Assembly: GCA_019636655.1 (NCBI GenBank)
Contig: JAHBXB010000002.1
Coordinates: 322,537 to 386,536 of the forward strand
DNA length: 64,000 nucleotides
Reading direction: 5' to 3'
DNA from: Phycisphaeraceae bacterium
Lineage (GTDB): Bacteria > Planctomycetota > Phycisphaerae > Phycisphaerales > UBA1924
This document shows, piece by piece, positions 19,295 to 28,383 of this stretch. Under the pieces are notes generated by a model. It had not been told where the DNA came from. It ran no database searches and saw nothing but the letters and a program-made list of their open reading frames with translations. The position numbers were made by a program, and so were the translations under genes. Every line of letters starts with the position of its first letter. Position 1 is the stretch's first letter.

Positions 19295-20473
19295 TCAGCC
19301 GCGCTTGATGTTCTCCCGGCTGATCATCAGGGCCAGCGTCTGGCAGACCATCTCGACCTGATGCTCTGAGAGGTCGTTGAAGAACGGCAGCGCGATGGTC
19401 CGCTGGCTGACGGTCTCGGCCATCGGGAAGTCGCCCGGCTTGAATCCAAACCGCTCGCGGTAGAACGGCTGGAGGTGGATGCACGGGAAGTAGTCGCCGG
19501 CGCCAATCTCGTGCCGCCGCATGCCCTGGATGATGCGGTCTCGCTCGTCCCTCGTGTAGGTGCTCGAGAGCCGGACCACGAAGACGAACCACGACATCAC
19601 GACCCCCGGATCGCACGTCGGGAGCACGATGTCGTGGTGCTCCAGCAGGAGTTTCATGTAGTGCTGGGCGACGTGCTGCCGCTTCGCGATGATCTCCGGC
19701 AGCCGCCGCATCTGGGCGATGCCCACCGCGGCGTTGATCTCGCTGAGGCGGTAGTTGTACCCCAGCCGCTCGTGGGCCAGCCACGACCCCATGCCGGGCG
19801 CGGCGGGGCCCGCCGCCGACACGCCGTCGAGCACCGGGCGGCCCTGCGACCGGAGCGATCGGCACAGGTCCGCCAGCCGCTTGTCGTTCGTTACCACCAT
19901 CCCGCCCTCACCCGTGGTGATCTGCTTGTTGGGATAGAACCCGAAGACGCCGATGCGGCCGAACGACCCCGCGGGCCTGCCCTTGAGCGAGCAGCCCAGC
20001 GCCTCGCAGCAATCCTCCACAATCGGGATCTCGTGCCTCGCGGCGATCGCGGCGTACTCGTCCATCCGCGACGGATTGCCGAAGGTCTCGACCGCGATGA
20101 TCGCCTTGGTCCGCGGCGTGATCGCGGACTCGAGCCGCTCGGGATCCATATTGAGCGTCCGCGGACAGATGTCGACGAACACCGGCTGCGCGCCCACGAA
20201 GAGGATCGCGTTGGCCGACGCGATGAACGAGAACGGCGTCGTGATCACCTCGTCACCCGGCCCGATGCCGAGGGCGACCATCGCCATGTGCAGCCCCGCC
20301 GTGCCGCTGGAGCAGGCGACCGCGTGGTCGCAGTCGGATGCGGCGGCCACAAGCTGCTCGAACTGCTCCTGCATCGGACCAATCGAGAGCCGGCCGGATC
20401 GCAGCACAGACTCGACGAGCGAGACCTCAAGTCCGGAGATGTCGGGGCGGGAGAGCGGGATCTCGTGGCTCAT
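19295..20473 (-). CDS. DegT/DnrJ/EryC1/StrS-family sugar aminotransferase
   Basis: 392 residues from the ATG at 20473, the start that fits the family opening (IPLSRPDISGLEVSLVESVL). These PLP enzymes transfer an amino group to nucleotide-linked keto-sugars for LPS, glycans or cofactors. Landmarks: ACSSGTAGLHMAMVALGIGPGDEVITTPFSF, the PLP Asp region VEDCCEALG, and the Schiff-base Lys in GFYPNKQITTGEGG. The C-terminal HEIGAGDYFPCIHLQPFYRERFG is typical of this branch. No sugar-nucleotide genes adjoin it, so its product is unknown; it may serve glycosylation of surface structures. It lies 147 bp after the helical-repeat gene and is closed by a terminator. Confidence 0.93.
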   Translation of the reverse strand: MSHEIPLSRPDISGLEVSLVESVLRSGRLSIGPMQEQFEQLVAAASDCDHAVACSSGTAGLHMAMVALGIGPGDEVITTPFSFIASANAILFVGAQPVFVDICPRTLNMDPERLESAITPRTKAIIAVETFGNPSRMDEYAAIAARHEIPIVEDCCEALGCSLKGRPAGSFGRIGVFGFYPNKQITTGEGGMVVTNDKRLADLCRSLRSQGRPVLDGVSAAGPAAPGMGSWLAHERLGYNYRLSEINAAVGIAQMRRLPEIIAKRQHVAQHYMKLLLEHHDIVLPTCDPGVVMSWFVFVVRLSSTYTRDERDRIIQGMRRHEIGAGDYFPCIHLQPFYRERFGFKPGDFPMAETVSQRTIALPFFNDLSEHQVEMVCQTLALMISRENIKRG

Positions 20474-20620
20474 GTCGATTGGCTTCCGGTGCTCGCGTCG
20501 CGGGTGATGGAACGGAATCGGGCCCGCCCCTTGGGGTGTGATTATCGGCGCGCTGTGCCCTCGCCGTGTCAAGGGGCGTATCGGCGCGCTTCAAACTTGA
20601 TCGGGGAGCAGCGATCGCCG

Positions 20621-22231
20621 CTACTTCGGCGGGGCCTCGGCCAGCACGCGGGCCAGTGCGACCCGCTGCTCACCCTTGGCTCTCAGCGCGAGCCAGGCGG
20701 CCTGCACCCGGTAGGCCTCGGGGAGGGATCCGGCGCCGCCGGCGATCGCCGCGAGGCGGTCAAAGTCGAGCCGGTCGGGCTGGGCGGTGTGCTGCGCTAT
20801 GACCAGATCGGCCACGGCGCGGGCCGTTGCCATCGAGGCCGGGACCTCGTCGGCCAGCGAGGCCGACCCGGAGTTCCCCGACTGGAGCACTCCCGCCAGG
20901 ATCGCCACCACCAATCGTTCATCACCAGCCGCGATCGCCCGGGAAAGTGGCCCCTTGAGCGCCTCGGGGTCGGAGCCAGCCAAAACCGCCGCGGCGGCCG
21001 CACCGACCTGGTAGAGCCCGGGCTGCTGGCTCGGGTCCGCCGCCGCAGCGATCACGGAAAGCCGGACGGCGATTGCATCAGGCCCGGGCAGCGAATCGCT
21101 GTCGGCAAGGGCCCACTCCAGCGTCGGGACGTGACCGAGGCGGGTGAGTGCGAGCAGCGCCGCCAGCCGCGCTTCAGCCGGCTTGTCCTCGACGATCGAG
21201 AGCCCCACCTCGCCGATGGCGTGCATGACCGGCTCGGGGTCATCAGCCATCGGCTGGAACAGCGCCGGCGCGGCGAGCGTGCCGTCGCGTCGCGACATTC
21301 CGAGTCCGATCAAGCCCATTCGGACGCGCCGCGCCAGGTCGTACCCGGCGTACAGCCCCGCCCATTGCTTGAGCGCCTCAGCATCTCGCGGCTCCAGAGC
21401 AAGGATCGTCCGCACGCACTCGAATCCGACGCCGGGCGATTCCACCCACTTGCGCTGGATGTCCCGGACGTAGCCCACAAGCTTGTCCAGCTTCGCCTCA
21501 CGGATCTGCGAGAGGACGCCGAGGACCGTCTCCACGTTCCGTGAGTCCGACTGGTCCGCCGCGAGCAGCCTCTCGAGCGGGTCGTCCGCAGCCTTGAGTG
21601 ACTGCCCGATCTGCCGCAGGAACAGCGCCGCGAACACGGCCGTGGCTTCGTTGGGTGATTGCGCGAGCCGGATCAGTTCCGCCGCGTTCATGGATCGCCC
21701 GCGCCGGATGAGCTCGCCGTAGATCAGCGTGCGAAGGGTGTCGTCAAGCCCGGGCCACTGGGCGACATCGTCAAGTTGCCCTTCCGTAAGCAAACCGCTG
21801 CGCAGCGCCTCGCCGAGCACCACGGCCTGGTCCCGAGCCTCGGACAACCTCTTGACCAGTAGCAGATCAATCCCCGACCCGCCTTCAAGCTCCGCAAGGC
21901 CCAGGATGCCGTGAACCCGCAGCACGGGGCGGTCCGCCGACGCGAGTTGCGCGTACAGCGGCTTGAGCGCCGGATCTTTAAGGAGCCGCAGCGCCCGCAT
22001 AAGTTGGTCCAGCCCGCTATCTCGCTGATCGACCAGCGCCGCCCGGAGTTGGTTGACCAGCGGCTCACTTTCGGGGCCTAGCGAGAGGCTCGGCAGTGCC
22101 TCACTCGGCGCGGCCACCGCAGCGGGGCCGTCGCGCCCGGGGCCCGCGCGCTCCCTGGGAGCACCGCTGCCGGTATCCGCGACCAACAACGCGACACCGG
22201 CGCCCAGTAGAAGTCTGATCAGGAATTGCAC
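20621..22231 (-). CDS. Secreted or membrane-anchored alpha-helical repeat (HEAT-like) protein
   Basis: 536 residues if the GTG at 22231 is used. That start begins directly with a hydrophobic export signal (MQFLIRLLLGAGVALLVAD); the open frame further upstream is Arg/Trp-rich and unlike coding sequence here. The mature part is almost all helical with recurring Leu/Ala units (LDQLMRALRLLKDP, LRVHGILGLAELEGG, IYGELIRRGRS, EARLAALLALTRLGHVPTLEWALADSD) that look like HEAT or similar repeats, so a scaffold role outside the cytoplasm is likely. No catalytic motif is seen. It lies 91 bp after dnaA on the same strand and may share its transcript. The function is unknown. Confidence 0.7.
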   Translation of the reverse strand: MQFLIRLLLGAGVALLVADTGSGAPRERAGPGRDGPAAVAAPSEALPSLSLGPESEPLVNQLRAALVDQRDSGLDQLMRALRLLKDPALKPLYAQLASADRPVLRVHGILGLAELEGGSGIDLLLVKRLSEARDQAVVLGEALRSGLLTEGQLDDVAQWPGLDDTLRTLIYGELIRRGRSMNAAELIRLAQSPNEATAVFAALFLRQIGQSLKAADDPLERLLAADQSDSRNVETVLGVLSQIREAKLDKLVGYVRDIQRKWVESPGVGFECVRTILALEPRDAEALKQWAGLYAGYDLARRVRMGLIGLGMSRRDGTLAAPALFQPMADDPEPVMHAIGEVGLSIVEDKPAEARLAALLALTRLGHVPTLEWALADSDSLPGPDAIAVRLSVIAAAADPSQQPGLYQVGAAAAAVLAGSDPEALKGPLSRAIAAGDERLVVAILAGVLQSGNSGSASLADEVPASMATARAVADLVIAQHTAQPDRLDFDRLAAIAGGAGSLPEAYRVQAAWLALRAKGEQRVALARVLAEAPPK

Positions 22232-22322
22232 AGTCTTGATGATAGGTGCATCCGGACCGTGCGCTCGCCGATTGAAGAAGCGACCCGGACACAACCCGCT
22301 CGCCCGTGATGTCCGCCAAGCC

Positions 22323-23981
22323 TCACACCATGGCTGCGGCCTGGGTTCCGATCCGGTCGCACAACTCCGTGAGCGACACGCCGGCGAGGTCGCTCTCAAG
22401 ACCCGCCGCCGACCCGGCCGCGAGCTGACCCTCGAACCGCTGCACCGCGGTAACGATCGTGGAGTGGTTCGGCCGTCCCATCTCCCTGGCGATCTCCGGG
22501 AAACTGGCGGTGGTGAGCCGCCGGGCGAGATGCGAGACGATCGACCTTGCGAGGACGACTCGCTTGTGGCGGCCGCGGCCCGTGAAGTCCTCCTTCTCGA
22601 CGCCCAGCATCTCGCACGCGGCCAGGATGATGTGTGCCACCCTCACCGGCCGGCGGGGTCGACCGCTCGCAGCGCCCGAATCACCCAGCAGGGCCGTGCG
22701 GACGGTGACGAGCCCGATCGATGTCGCAACGGTCCCCGCATCCGACGCGGGCATGAGGCGCCACACCGCCTCGACCCGTGTGACCATTCCCTCCAACTCA
22801 CGGATGGAGGCGGGCGTTCGGGCCGCGGGGGGCCCGGCCAGTTCGGCGATCGCCTTGACCGCGGCCTCCTCCATCGGAAGGCCGCGGCGCTGGGCGATCC
22901 TCCGAACCAGCCGCTCACGCAGTTCCCGCTCGGGCGGGCGGATCTCGACGACCATGCCGGCCATGAAGCGAGAAACAAGGGCCTCGCTGAATCGCGAGAT
23001 CTGGCGAGGGTGCCCGTCGGAGGCGAGCACCACCCGGGCGCCGGAGAGATCGATCGCATCGAAGGTGTGCAGCAGTTCGCTCTGCGTCGCCTGCTTGTTG
23101 GCGAGGAAGTGGACGTCGTCGATGCACAGCAGGTCAACCGCCCGGTACTGGCGCCTGAACTTCTCGCACGCCGCGGGGCCCGCACGCACGGCGGCGATGA
23201 ACTCGTTCGTGAACGCTTCGCCGGTCGTGTACCGGACGATCGCGGCCGGGTTCAGCTCCTTGAATCGCCGAGCGGTGCCCTGCAGCGCGTGCGTCTTGCC
23301 AAGGCCGCACTGCCCGTGAACGAACAGCCGAAGGATCGACGACGAATCGGGGGTCGAGATCGCCATCGCCGCGTTGTGCGCCAGCCGATTGCTCTCGCCG
23401 ACGACGAAGTCATCCAAGGACGCCCACTGCTGCCGGCGCGATTGAACCCGCGGACGATCGGCGCTTCGCTGCTCAGCCGGCGCGGACGGTCTCGCCTCGC
23501 CCGGATCCGCCGGGATCGGCGCGGTCTCGACCACGAACTCCACGCCGGCATCGGGTTCACCCGACTCCACGCGAGCCGCCTCGGTGAGGGCTGTGCCGTA
23601 CCGCCGCAGCAGCAGGTCGGCCATGAACCGGCTCGAAACCCGCACCTCGAGGCGCTTGCCGCGCCAGGTCAGCAGCGACGGGTTCCCGAAGTACCGCCGG
23701 CACGACTCGGCGTCCATCTGGTCCGCCACCCGCGCGACGATCCTCGTCACGACCGGGCAGGCCGAACCGACGCCCGGACGCCCCGCAGCGCCCGGTTGAC
23801 CACCGCCCGCGGCGCGTACCGTGCGTCCGCGGGCGAGGTCCTCTCGCGACGCCGGGCCGGCGCCATGCCGGGCCTTCGTCGGAGCCCCCCGTCTGGGGCC
23901 CTGGGCGTCCGCCTGACGCCCGGGTGCCGATGAGTCCTTCGTTGCAGCGCACACATCGCTTGCAGCGTGACGTGTCTCCAC
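22323..23981 (-). CDS. dnaA: Chromosomal replication initiator protein DnaA
   Basis: 552 residues from a GTG at 23981 preceded by AGGAAAGGTGT. The N-terminal ~75 residues are Ala/Gly/Arg-rich; then a domain I-like segment (CRRYFGNPSLLTWRGKRLEVRVSS, with VSSRFMADLLLRRYG) that binds helicase and partners. After a linker, WASLDDFVVGESNRLAHNAA opens the AAA+ domain: Walker A GQCGLGKTHALQG, Walker B LLCIDDVHFL, sensor I VVLASDGHP, and the arginine-finger region LVSRFMAGMVVEI. Domain IV ends with the box-binding helix MGRPNHSTIVTAVQRF, a variant of the usual RDHTTV motif. It initiates replication by binding DnaA boxes; candidates lie ~400 bp upstream. The 452-bp upstream gap also carries its promoter. 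Confidence 0.94.
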   Translation of the reverse strand: METRHAASDVCAATKDSSAPGRQADAQGPRRGAPTKARHGAGPASREDLARGRTVRAAGGGQPGAAGRPGVGSACPVVTRIVARVADQMDAESCRRYFGNPSLLTWRGKRLEVRVSSRFMADLLLRRYGTALTEAARVESGEPDAGVEFVVETAPIPADPGEARPSAPAEQRSADRPRVQSRRQQWASLDDFVVGESNRLAHNAAMAISTPDSSSILRLFVHGQCGLGKTHALQGTARRFKELNPAAIVRYTTGEAFTNEFIAAVRAGPAACEKFRRQYRAVDLLCIDDVHFLANKQATQSELLHTFDAIDLSGARVVLASDGHPRQISRFSEALVSRFMAGMVVEIRPPERELRERLVRRIAQRRGLPMEEAAVKAIAELAGPPAARTPASIRELEGMVTRVEAVWRLMPASDAGTVATSIGLVTVRTALLGDSGAASGRPRRPVRVAHIILAACEMLGVEKEDFTGRGRHKRVVLARSIVSHLARRLTTASFPEIAREMGRPNHSTIVTAVQRFEGQLAAGSAAGLESDLAGVSLTELCDRIGTQAAAMV

Positions 23982-24363
23982 AGGTCACACCTTTCCTCTC
24001 CCTGCCCAGCGAGGCCGACAATTCTGGTCAAGAACATCGCGCCGCTCCGGTGCAGCCGAGACCGCCCTTGGTCATGGCCGAAAACCGAGTCCGTCCACGC
24101 GGCTGCAGCGAACGCCAGGATCGAGAGCGCGATGACACCACCACGGCGCCGCGGGCGCTCCGCTTCGTGTCGTCATGCCGTTCTCGATTCTCGGCGGTGC
24201 CGGGCCCGAAGCGCCGTGCACCGTCGTCTCGTTCGCAACAACCGTTGGTCGTTCCGTGACCGGGCGGAAACATACCGCGCCGGCCCCGACGCCTCAACAC
24301 ACGCCTGCACACAATCTTCACCGAGCGCACCAAGAGCCGCAGATTTCAGGCACTTGCGCGACG

Positions 24364-24416
24364 AAAAAAATCTTGTCCACGGCACGCCGATCAACGGCTG
24401 GATTCTCCGTGGATAA
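24364..24416. other. Candidate replication origin element upstream of dnaA
   Basis: The 23982-24433 gap between dnaA and the GNAT gene has no credible coding sequence. Near its far end are two DnaA-box-like 9-mers in opposite orientation 35 bp apart: TTGTCCACG at 24373-24381 (7 of 9 to TTATCCACA) and the complement of TTATCCACG at 24408-24416 (8 of 9). An A7 run (24364-24370) adjoins the first. Position beside dnaA is the classical oriC location, but two boxes are few and no long AT-rich unwinding element is evident, so this may instead be a dnaA autoregulation site. Confidence 0.4.
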
Positions 24417-24433
24417 CTCGAGCGGACGCTCCG

Positions 24434-25483
24434 CTACGCCGGCGCGCCAAGGCGCCGAACGAAGGGAATCCTCGATGAAAACGGGCTGAAACCCGCGCGC
24501 TCGTACAGCGCCATCGCCGGCGCGTTGCGCGTGTCGACCGCGCACGTCACCCACCGCTCACCTCTTCCCGCGAGCCGGTCGAGCGCTCTCGCGAGCAGCG
24601 ACGCACCGAGCCCCCGTCTCCGCACCGCTGGCGCCAGACCGAGGTACACCAACTCCACCGAGTCCTGCTCCGGGCACGCGCTCAGTAGCACGCAGCCGTG
24701 ATGCCGCTCGCCGCCGATTGGCTCACGTGATCGCAGCACCCACCACAGGTTGGGGTCGTACACCCCAACCGCCTTGTGCGAGTCCAGCACATCGCTTACG
24801 TCGCGCAGCCCTGCCAACTCGGGACAGTCCAGGGTTTCGATGTACGACCGCTCCAGCACACCCGAGAGCACCGCTTCCGCACCACTTAGCTCCGGCATCG
24901 CGACGAGTTCGAACCCCTCCAACACCGCCGCGCCCTGCCAGTCTTTCCCCGAGGGCATCCGGCGCCTGAGGTAGGCCAGTTCGCCCAGGCGCGTAAATCC
25001 CGCGTCCCTCATCGCCGCCGCGGCATCGGTCTCGGTGGCTTCCAGCAGGCCCTGTCCCAGGCGGGCCCCCCGGCCCGTCCGCGGGCCGGCGGAGCCAATC
25101 GCGGTGCATGCTGCTTCGAGCAGCCCCACCCGCTCGGCGTGCGCGGCGGCCCTGGCCCCGTGGTCCCGCTTGCCTCCGGGCACACCCGAGGAAACAAACA
25201 GGTTGGCAGTTCGCCCGCTCCCGACCACGGCCAGGCACACCTGCCGCACCACCGGCCCCCCGGGGAGGGCCGATGCGGGCCCCGCAACCGCCCCCTCCTC
25301 GATAGTCGCCCAAAAAAGCGACAGATCGATGCCGAACTCCCGGGCGTTCTGCACGAATCGGATGGCGGCGGCCCGCCGCTCTGCGGGGGCGGTGGATCGG
25401 GCCCGGTCGCCGACTAGCCGTTCGGCCGCCGCGAGCTCCCACGTGGGTTCCACGGGCACAACCTTGACCGCCGCCGTTGTCAC
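24434..25483 (-). CDS. GNAT-family N-acetyltransferase (mycothiol-synthase-like, two-domain)
   Basis: 349 residues from the GTG at 25483, selected because GAAGGGGAG lies just before it. The C-terminal third is a GNAT domain: SVELVYLGLAPAVRRRGLG carries the acetyl-CoA pyrophosphate loop (Q/RxxGxG/A form RRRGLG), followed by ASLLARALDRLAGRG and the C-terminal strand TRNAPAMALYERAGF. The N-terminal part (residues ~60-180) resembles a second, degenerate GNAT unit, as in MshD-type double-domain proteins (ATETDAAAAMRDAGFTRLGELAYLRR). The acceptor is unknown. It lies between the candidate origin and a divergent secreted-protein gene. Confidence 0.8.
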   Translation of the reverse strand: MTTAAVKVVPVEPTWELAAAERLVGDRARSTAPAERRAAAIRFVQNAREFGIDLSLFWATIEEGAVAGPASALPGGPVVRQVCLAVVGSGRTANLFVSSGVPGGKRDHGARAAAHAERVGLLEAACTAIGSAGPRTGRGARLGQGLLEATETDAAAAMRDAGFTRLGELAYLRRRMPSGKDWQGAAVLEGFELVAMPELSGAEAVLSGVLERSYIETLDCPELAGLRDVSDVLDSHKAVGVYDPNLWWVLRSREPIGGERHHGCVLLSACPEQDSVELVYLGLAPAVRRRGLGASLLARALDRLAGRGERWVTCAVDTRNAPAMALYERAGFSPFSSRIPFVRRLGAPA

Positions 25484-25577
25484 ACGCTCCCCTTCGTGCC
25501 CAGCCCTGTTTGACGGACGCCCGCGACCCATTAGACTAGAACGTTCCGAACCGACCACCCGCCCGGAGTCCCGCCGA

Positions 25578-26219
25578 ATGCCGCAACCGAGCCAGCCGCG
25601 TCAGTTTAGCGTTGCCCGTCGTACCGGATTGGCGGCCGTGGTCCTCGCCGCGTTCGCGATACTCGCCGGCGCCATGGCGCCCGAGCCGGATCCGGTGCCA
25701 CGCCGCTGGCAGCTCGATGTTGCCGAGGGCCCGATGCGAGTCATCAGTCTCTCGACGCCAGGGACCGGGCCGCGGACCTACCTGTATTTCACCTACACCG
25801 TGACCAACAACTCCCCGGACGACCAGCTCTTCGCCCCGTCCTTTGAACTGGCGAGCACCGCGGGGGACCTCATCCGGTCAGGCCGGAACGTTCCCGTGGA
25901 CGTCACCCGGCAGATCGTTGAGAGCCTGGAAAACCCCATGGTCCAGGATCAGATCAAGATCATCGGTGAGCTTCGCCGGGGCGAGGAAAACGCCAAAACC
26001 GGGGTGATCATCTTCGAAGCGGGTTCCATGGCCCCCGCGGAACTCACCCTGTACGGAGCGGGCTTCTCCGGGGAGACCGCCAAGGTCAAGACCCCGGGCC
26101 AGGCCGAGGAGAAGACCCTCAGGAAGACCCTGATGATCCGCTACCGGGTCCCCGGGACGCTGGTCGGGCAGGGATCCACCCCGCTCGAGGTCATCGAGAA
26201 GCGCTGGATCATGCGATAG
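25578..26219 (+). CDS. Secreted hypothetical protein, single beta-domain
   Basis: 213 residues from the ATG at 25578, with CCGGAG ~9 bp upstream. I do not recognise the family. An Arg-containing N-terminus is followed by a signal sequence ([19 protein letters not shown]). The mature part reads like one Ig-like or beta-sandwich domain: [26 protein letters not shown] is typical of domains that describe unstructured partner strands, and [29 protein letters not shown] closes it. Residues ~100-160 are more helical and charged. It lies 80 bp upstream of rpmA on the same strand and is divergent from the GNAT gene (94 bp). Confidence 0.75.
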   Translation: MPQPSQPRQFSVARRTGLAAVVLAAFAILAGAMAPEPDPVPRRWQLDVAEGPMRVISLSTPGTGPRTYLYFTYTVTNNSPDDQLFAPSFELASTAGDLIRSGRNVPVDVTRQIVESLENPMVQDQIKIIGELRRGEENAKTGVIIFEAGSMAPAELTLYGAGFSGETAKVKTPGQAEEKTLRKTLMIRYRVPGTLVGQGSTPLEVIEKRWIMR

Positions 26220-26299
26220 AACCCCGCTATCGTTCCCGCCCGTCGCTGGAGGCCGCTGGCCCCCGCGATGATTGGGCATTACGCGCGGAGTTCTTCGTC

Positions 26300-26584
26300 A
26301 TGGCACACAAAAAGGGACAGGGCTCGACCCAGAACGGGCGGGACTCCAACCCCCAGTATCGCGGTATCAAGCTCTACGGCGGCGAGGTCGCCCAGCCGGG
26401 TTCGATCATCGTCCGGCAGGTCGGCACGCCGTTCATGCCGGGCTACATGGTCCGGCGTGGCAAGGACGACACCCTCTTCTCGGTGGCGCACGGCAAGGTC
26501 GTGTTCCAGGGGCGGAAGGTACACGTCGACCCGAGCGATCCCGCCACGCCGCGCCCGATCTGGCTCGCGCAGAACAAGGCCTAG
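26300..26584 (+). CDS. rpmA: Large-subunit ribosomal protein bL27
   Basis: 94 residues, the normal length. [16 protein letters not shown] is the unprocessed bL27 N-terminus whose tail reaches the peptidyl-transferase centre, and [20 protein letters not shown] plus [20 protein letters not shown] are the core. It has no cleavable leader of the Firmicutes type. The usual upstream partner rplU (bL21) is absent: the gene before it is an unrelated secreted protein. A strong terminator follows 36 bp after the stop. Confidence 0.97.
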   Translation: MAHKKGQGSTQNGRDSNPQYRGIKLYGGEVAQPGSIIVRQVGTPFMPGYMVRRGKDDTLFSVAHGKVVFQGRKVHVDPSDPATPRPIWLAQNKA

Positions 26585-26620
26585 TGTCGCTCCGGCGGAC
26601 CCTTCGATGGATTCTCCAAT

Positions 26621-26658
26621 GAGGCCCAGCGCTCCCCGCCGGGCCTCAGTTTGTTTTT
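26621..26658 (+). terminator. Intrinsic terminator of rpmA
   Basis: Arms 26621-26627 (GAGGCCC) and 26641-26647 (GGGCCTC) form a 7-bp perfect stem, followed by AGTTTGTTTTT. A second GC-rich hairpin (GCCCGTGC with GCACGGGC, ~26662-26682) lies in the leader of the next gene. Confidence 0.85.
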
Positions 26659-26705
26659 GAAGCCCGTGCGTTCCGGCACGGGCCCCGCAACAAGGTGCCC
26701 GACCG

Positions 26706-28328
26706 ATGTCCCATGACGCGTCCCATCACGCCAAGGGCTTCCACGGCCCCCTCTGCTGGGTGATCAGCGCGATCGTCGGCGCTCTGATCGGCTACGGCCT
26801 CACGTTCGTCCTTCCGGCGAACTACCCCGCGCCGTCGTCGGGCGATGACCACCCCCGCGGCTCGGTGATCGAGCGACGCAGCACCGGCGAGGTGCGCACG
26901 GTCAGCGGCCCCGGCGCAGAGAAGAATCAGCATGGGGAACCCGGGGGTGCCGGCTGGTCCCACGCGGTGGCCCCGACGATCCCGCTGGTACTGTGCATCC
27001 CCTTTGCCCTGCTGCTGGGCAGCATCGCGCTGATGCCGTTCATCAGTTTGCGGTTCTGGCACCATCATTACCCCGACTTTGCGTTCTTCCTCGGCTCAGC
27101 GGTGCTGGTGTACTACCTGGTTGCGTTCGGGGGCTACGGCCGGCATGAGATGCTCCACGTGGGGCTGGAGTACTACTCCTTCATCGCGCTGGTCGGCGGG
27201 CTGTACGTGGTGTCGGGGGGCATCATGGTCAACGTCCGAGCCCGCGGCACGCCCCTCAACAACGCCCTGGTTCTGGCCGGCGGCGCCGTGCTCGCGAACC
27301 TGATCGGGACGACGGGCGCCAGCGTGGTGCTGATCCGGCCGTTCATGCGGATGAACGCCGGACGCCTCCGGCCGATCCACGTGGTGATGTTCATCTTCAT
27401 CGTCAGCAACTGCGGCGGCTGCCTTACGCCCATCGGCGACCCCCCGCTGTACCTGGGATACCTCAAGGGCGTCCCATTCGCATGGACCCTCACGAGCCTG
27501 TGGCCGATGTGGATCGCCTGCGTGGGCGGGCTGCTGGCCGTGTTCATCGTGATCGACACCGCCATCGGACGGACGGCCGTCAGCGAGCACGCCGCCGAGC
27601 ACCCTCCTGGCGAGGCCCGCCCCCTGCCGGTGTCGCCGGTGAGCGTGCACGGGGCCTCCGCGGTGATCTGCCTGGCCCTGCTGGTCGCGGGGGTCTTCAT
27701 CGATCCGCTGCTCAAGACCTACGCCGGCATCTCCGGCCTCCCGGTGGGCGCCACGTTCCAGATCATCGTCGCGGCGACGGCCTACGCGATCGCGGACCGC
27801 AAGTACCACGATGCGAACTCGTTCAACTTCGAGCCCATCAAGGAAGTCGGCCTGCTCTTCGTGGGGATCTTCGCCACGATGGCCCCGGCCCTGGGGTACC
27901 TGCAGACCCATGGCGGGAGCCTGGGGCTCGAGACACCGACCCAGTTCTTCTTCGCCACCGGCGTCCTTTCGGCGGTGCTCGATAATGCCCCGACCTATCT
28001 CTCCTTCCTGCAGGTGGCCTTCGCCGCGATCGGGCTCCCGGTCGACCCCGAGGGCATCCGGATGTTCATCGACAGCACCTACACCATCACCCACGCCGAC
28101 GGCAGCCCGCCCGTCACCGTGTCCGGACCGGTGATCCTCGAGTCCATCTCGCTCGCCGCGGTCTTCTTCGGCGCCATGACCTACATCGGAAACGGCCCCA
28201 ACTTCATGGTCAAGTCGATCGCCGAGTCCAACGGGCTGCGCATGCCGTCGTTCATCGGGTATGTCGGGTACGCGGTGGTCCTGCTGGCGCCGGTCATCGT
28301 GGTGGTCTGGGCGATCTTCATCAAGTAG
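26706..28328 (+). CDS. Sodium:proton antiporter, ion-transporter superfamily (NhaD/CitMHS-like)
   Basis: 540 residues with about 12-14 membrane segments. Residues ~10-35 form a first helix, then a ~50-residue periplasmic or loop segment rich in Ser/Gly/His, then the transporter core. The block SNCGGCLTPIGDPPLYLGYL at ~235-255 is the hallmark of this family (a GD-PP re-entrant loop), and ATGVLSAVLDNAPTYLSFLQ with NGPNFMVKSIAE is the second repeat. Related NhaD proteins exchange Na+ for H+; a citrate-like substrate is less likely but cannot be excluded. It starts 47 bp after the rpmA terminator and precedes murJ by 55 bp, so antiporter and murJ may be co-transcribed. Confidence 0.88.
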   Translation: MSHDASHHAKGFHGPLCWVISAIVGALIGYGLTFVLPANYPAPSSGDDHPRGSVIERRSTGEVRTVSGPGAEKNQHGEPGGAGWSHAVAPTIPLVLCIPFALLLGSIALMPFISLRFWHHHYPDFAFFLGSAVLVYYLVAFGGYGRHEMLHVGLEYYSFIALVGGLYVVSGGIMVNVRARGTPLNNALVLAGGAVLANLIGTTGASVVLIRPFMRMNAGRLRPIHVVMFIFIVSNCGGCLTPIGDPPLYLGYLKGVPFAWTLTSLWPMWIACVGGLLAVFIVIDTAIGRTAVSEHAAEHPPGEARPLPVSPVSVHGASAVICLALLVAGVFIDPLLKTYAGISGLPVGATFQIIVAATAYAIADRKYHDANSFNFEPIKEVGLLFVGIFATMAPALGYLQTHGGSLGLETPTQFFFATGVLSAVLDNAPTYLSFLQVAFAAIGLPVDPEGIRMFIDSTYTITHADGSPPVTVSGPVILESISLAAVFFGAMTYIGNGPNFMVKSIAESNGLRMPSFIGYVGYAVVLLAPVIVVVWAIFIK

Positions 28329-28383
28329 AGCCCCCACTTGGCCTCGTTGCGGCCCGGCACCCAGCGCGGGCCGATATTGACGC

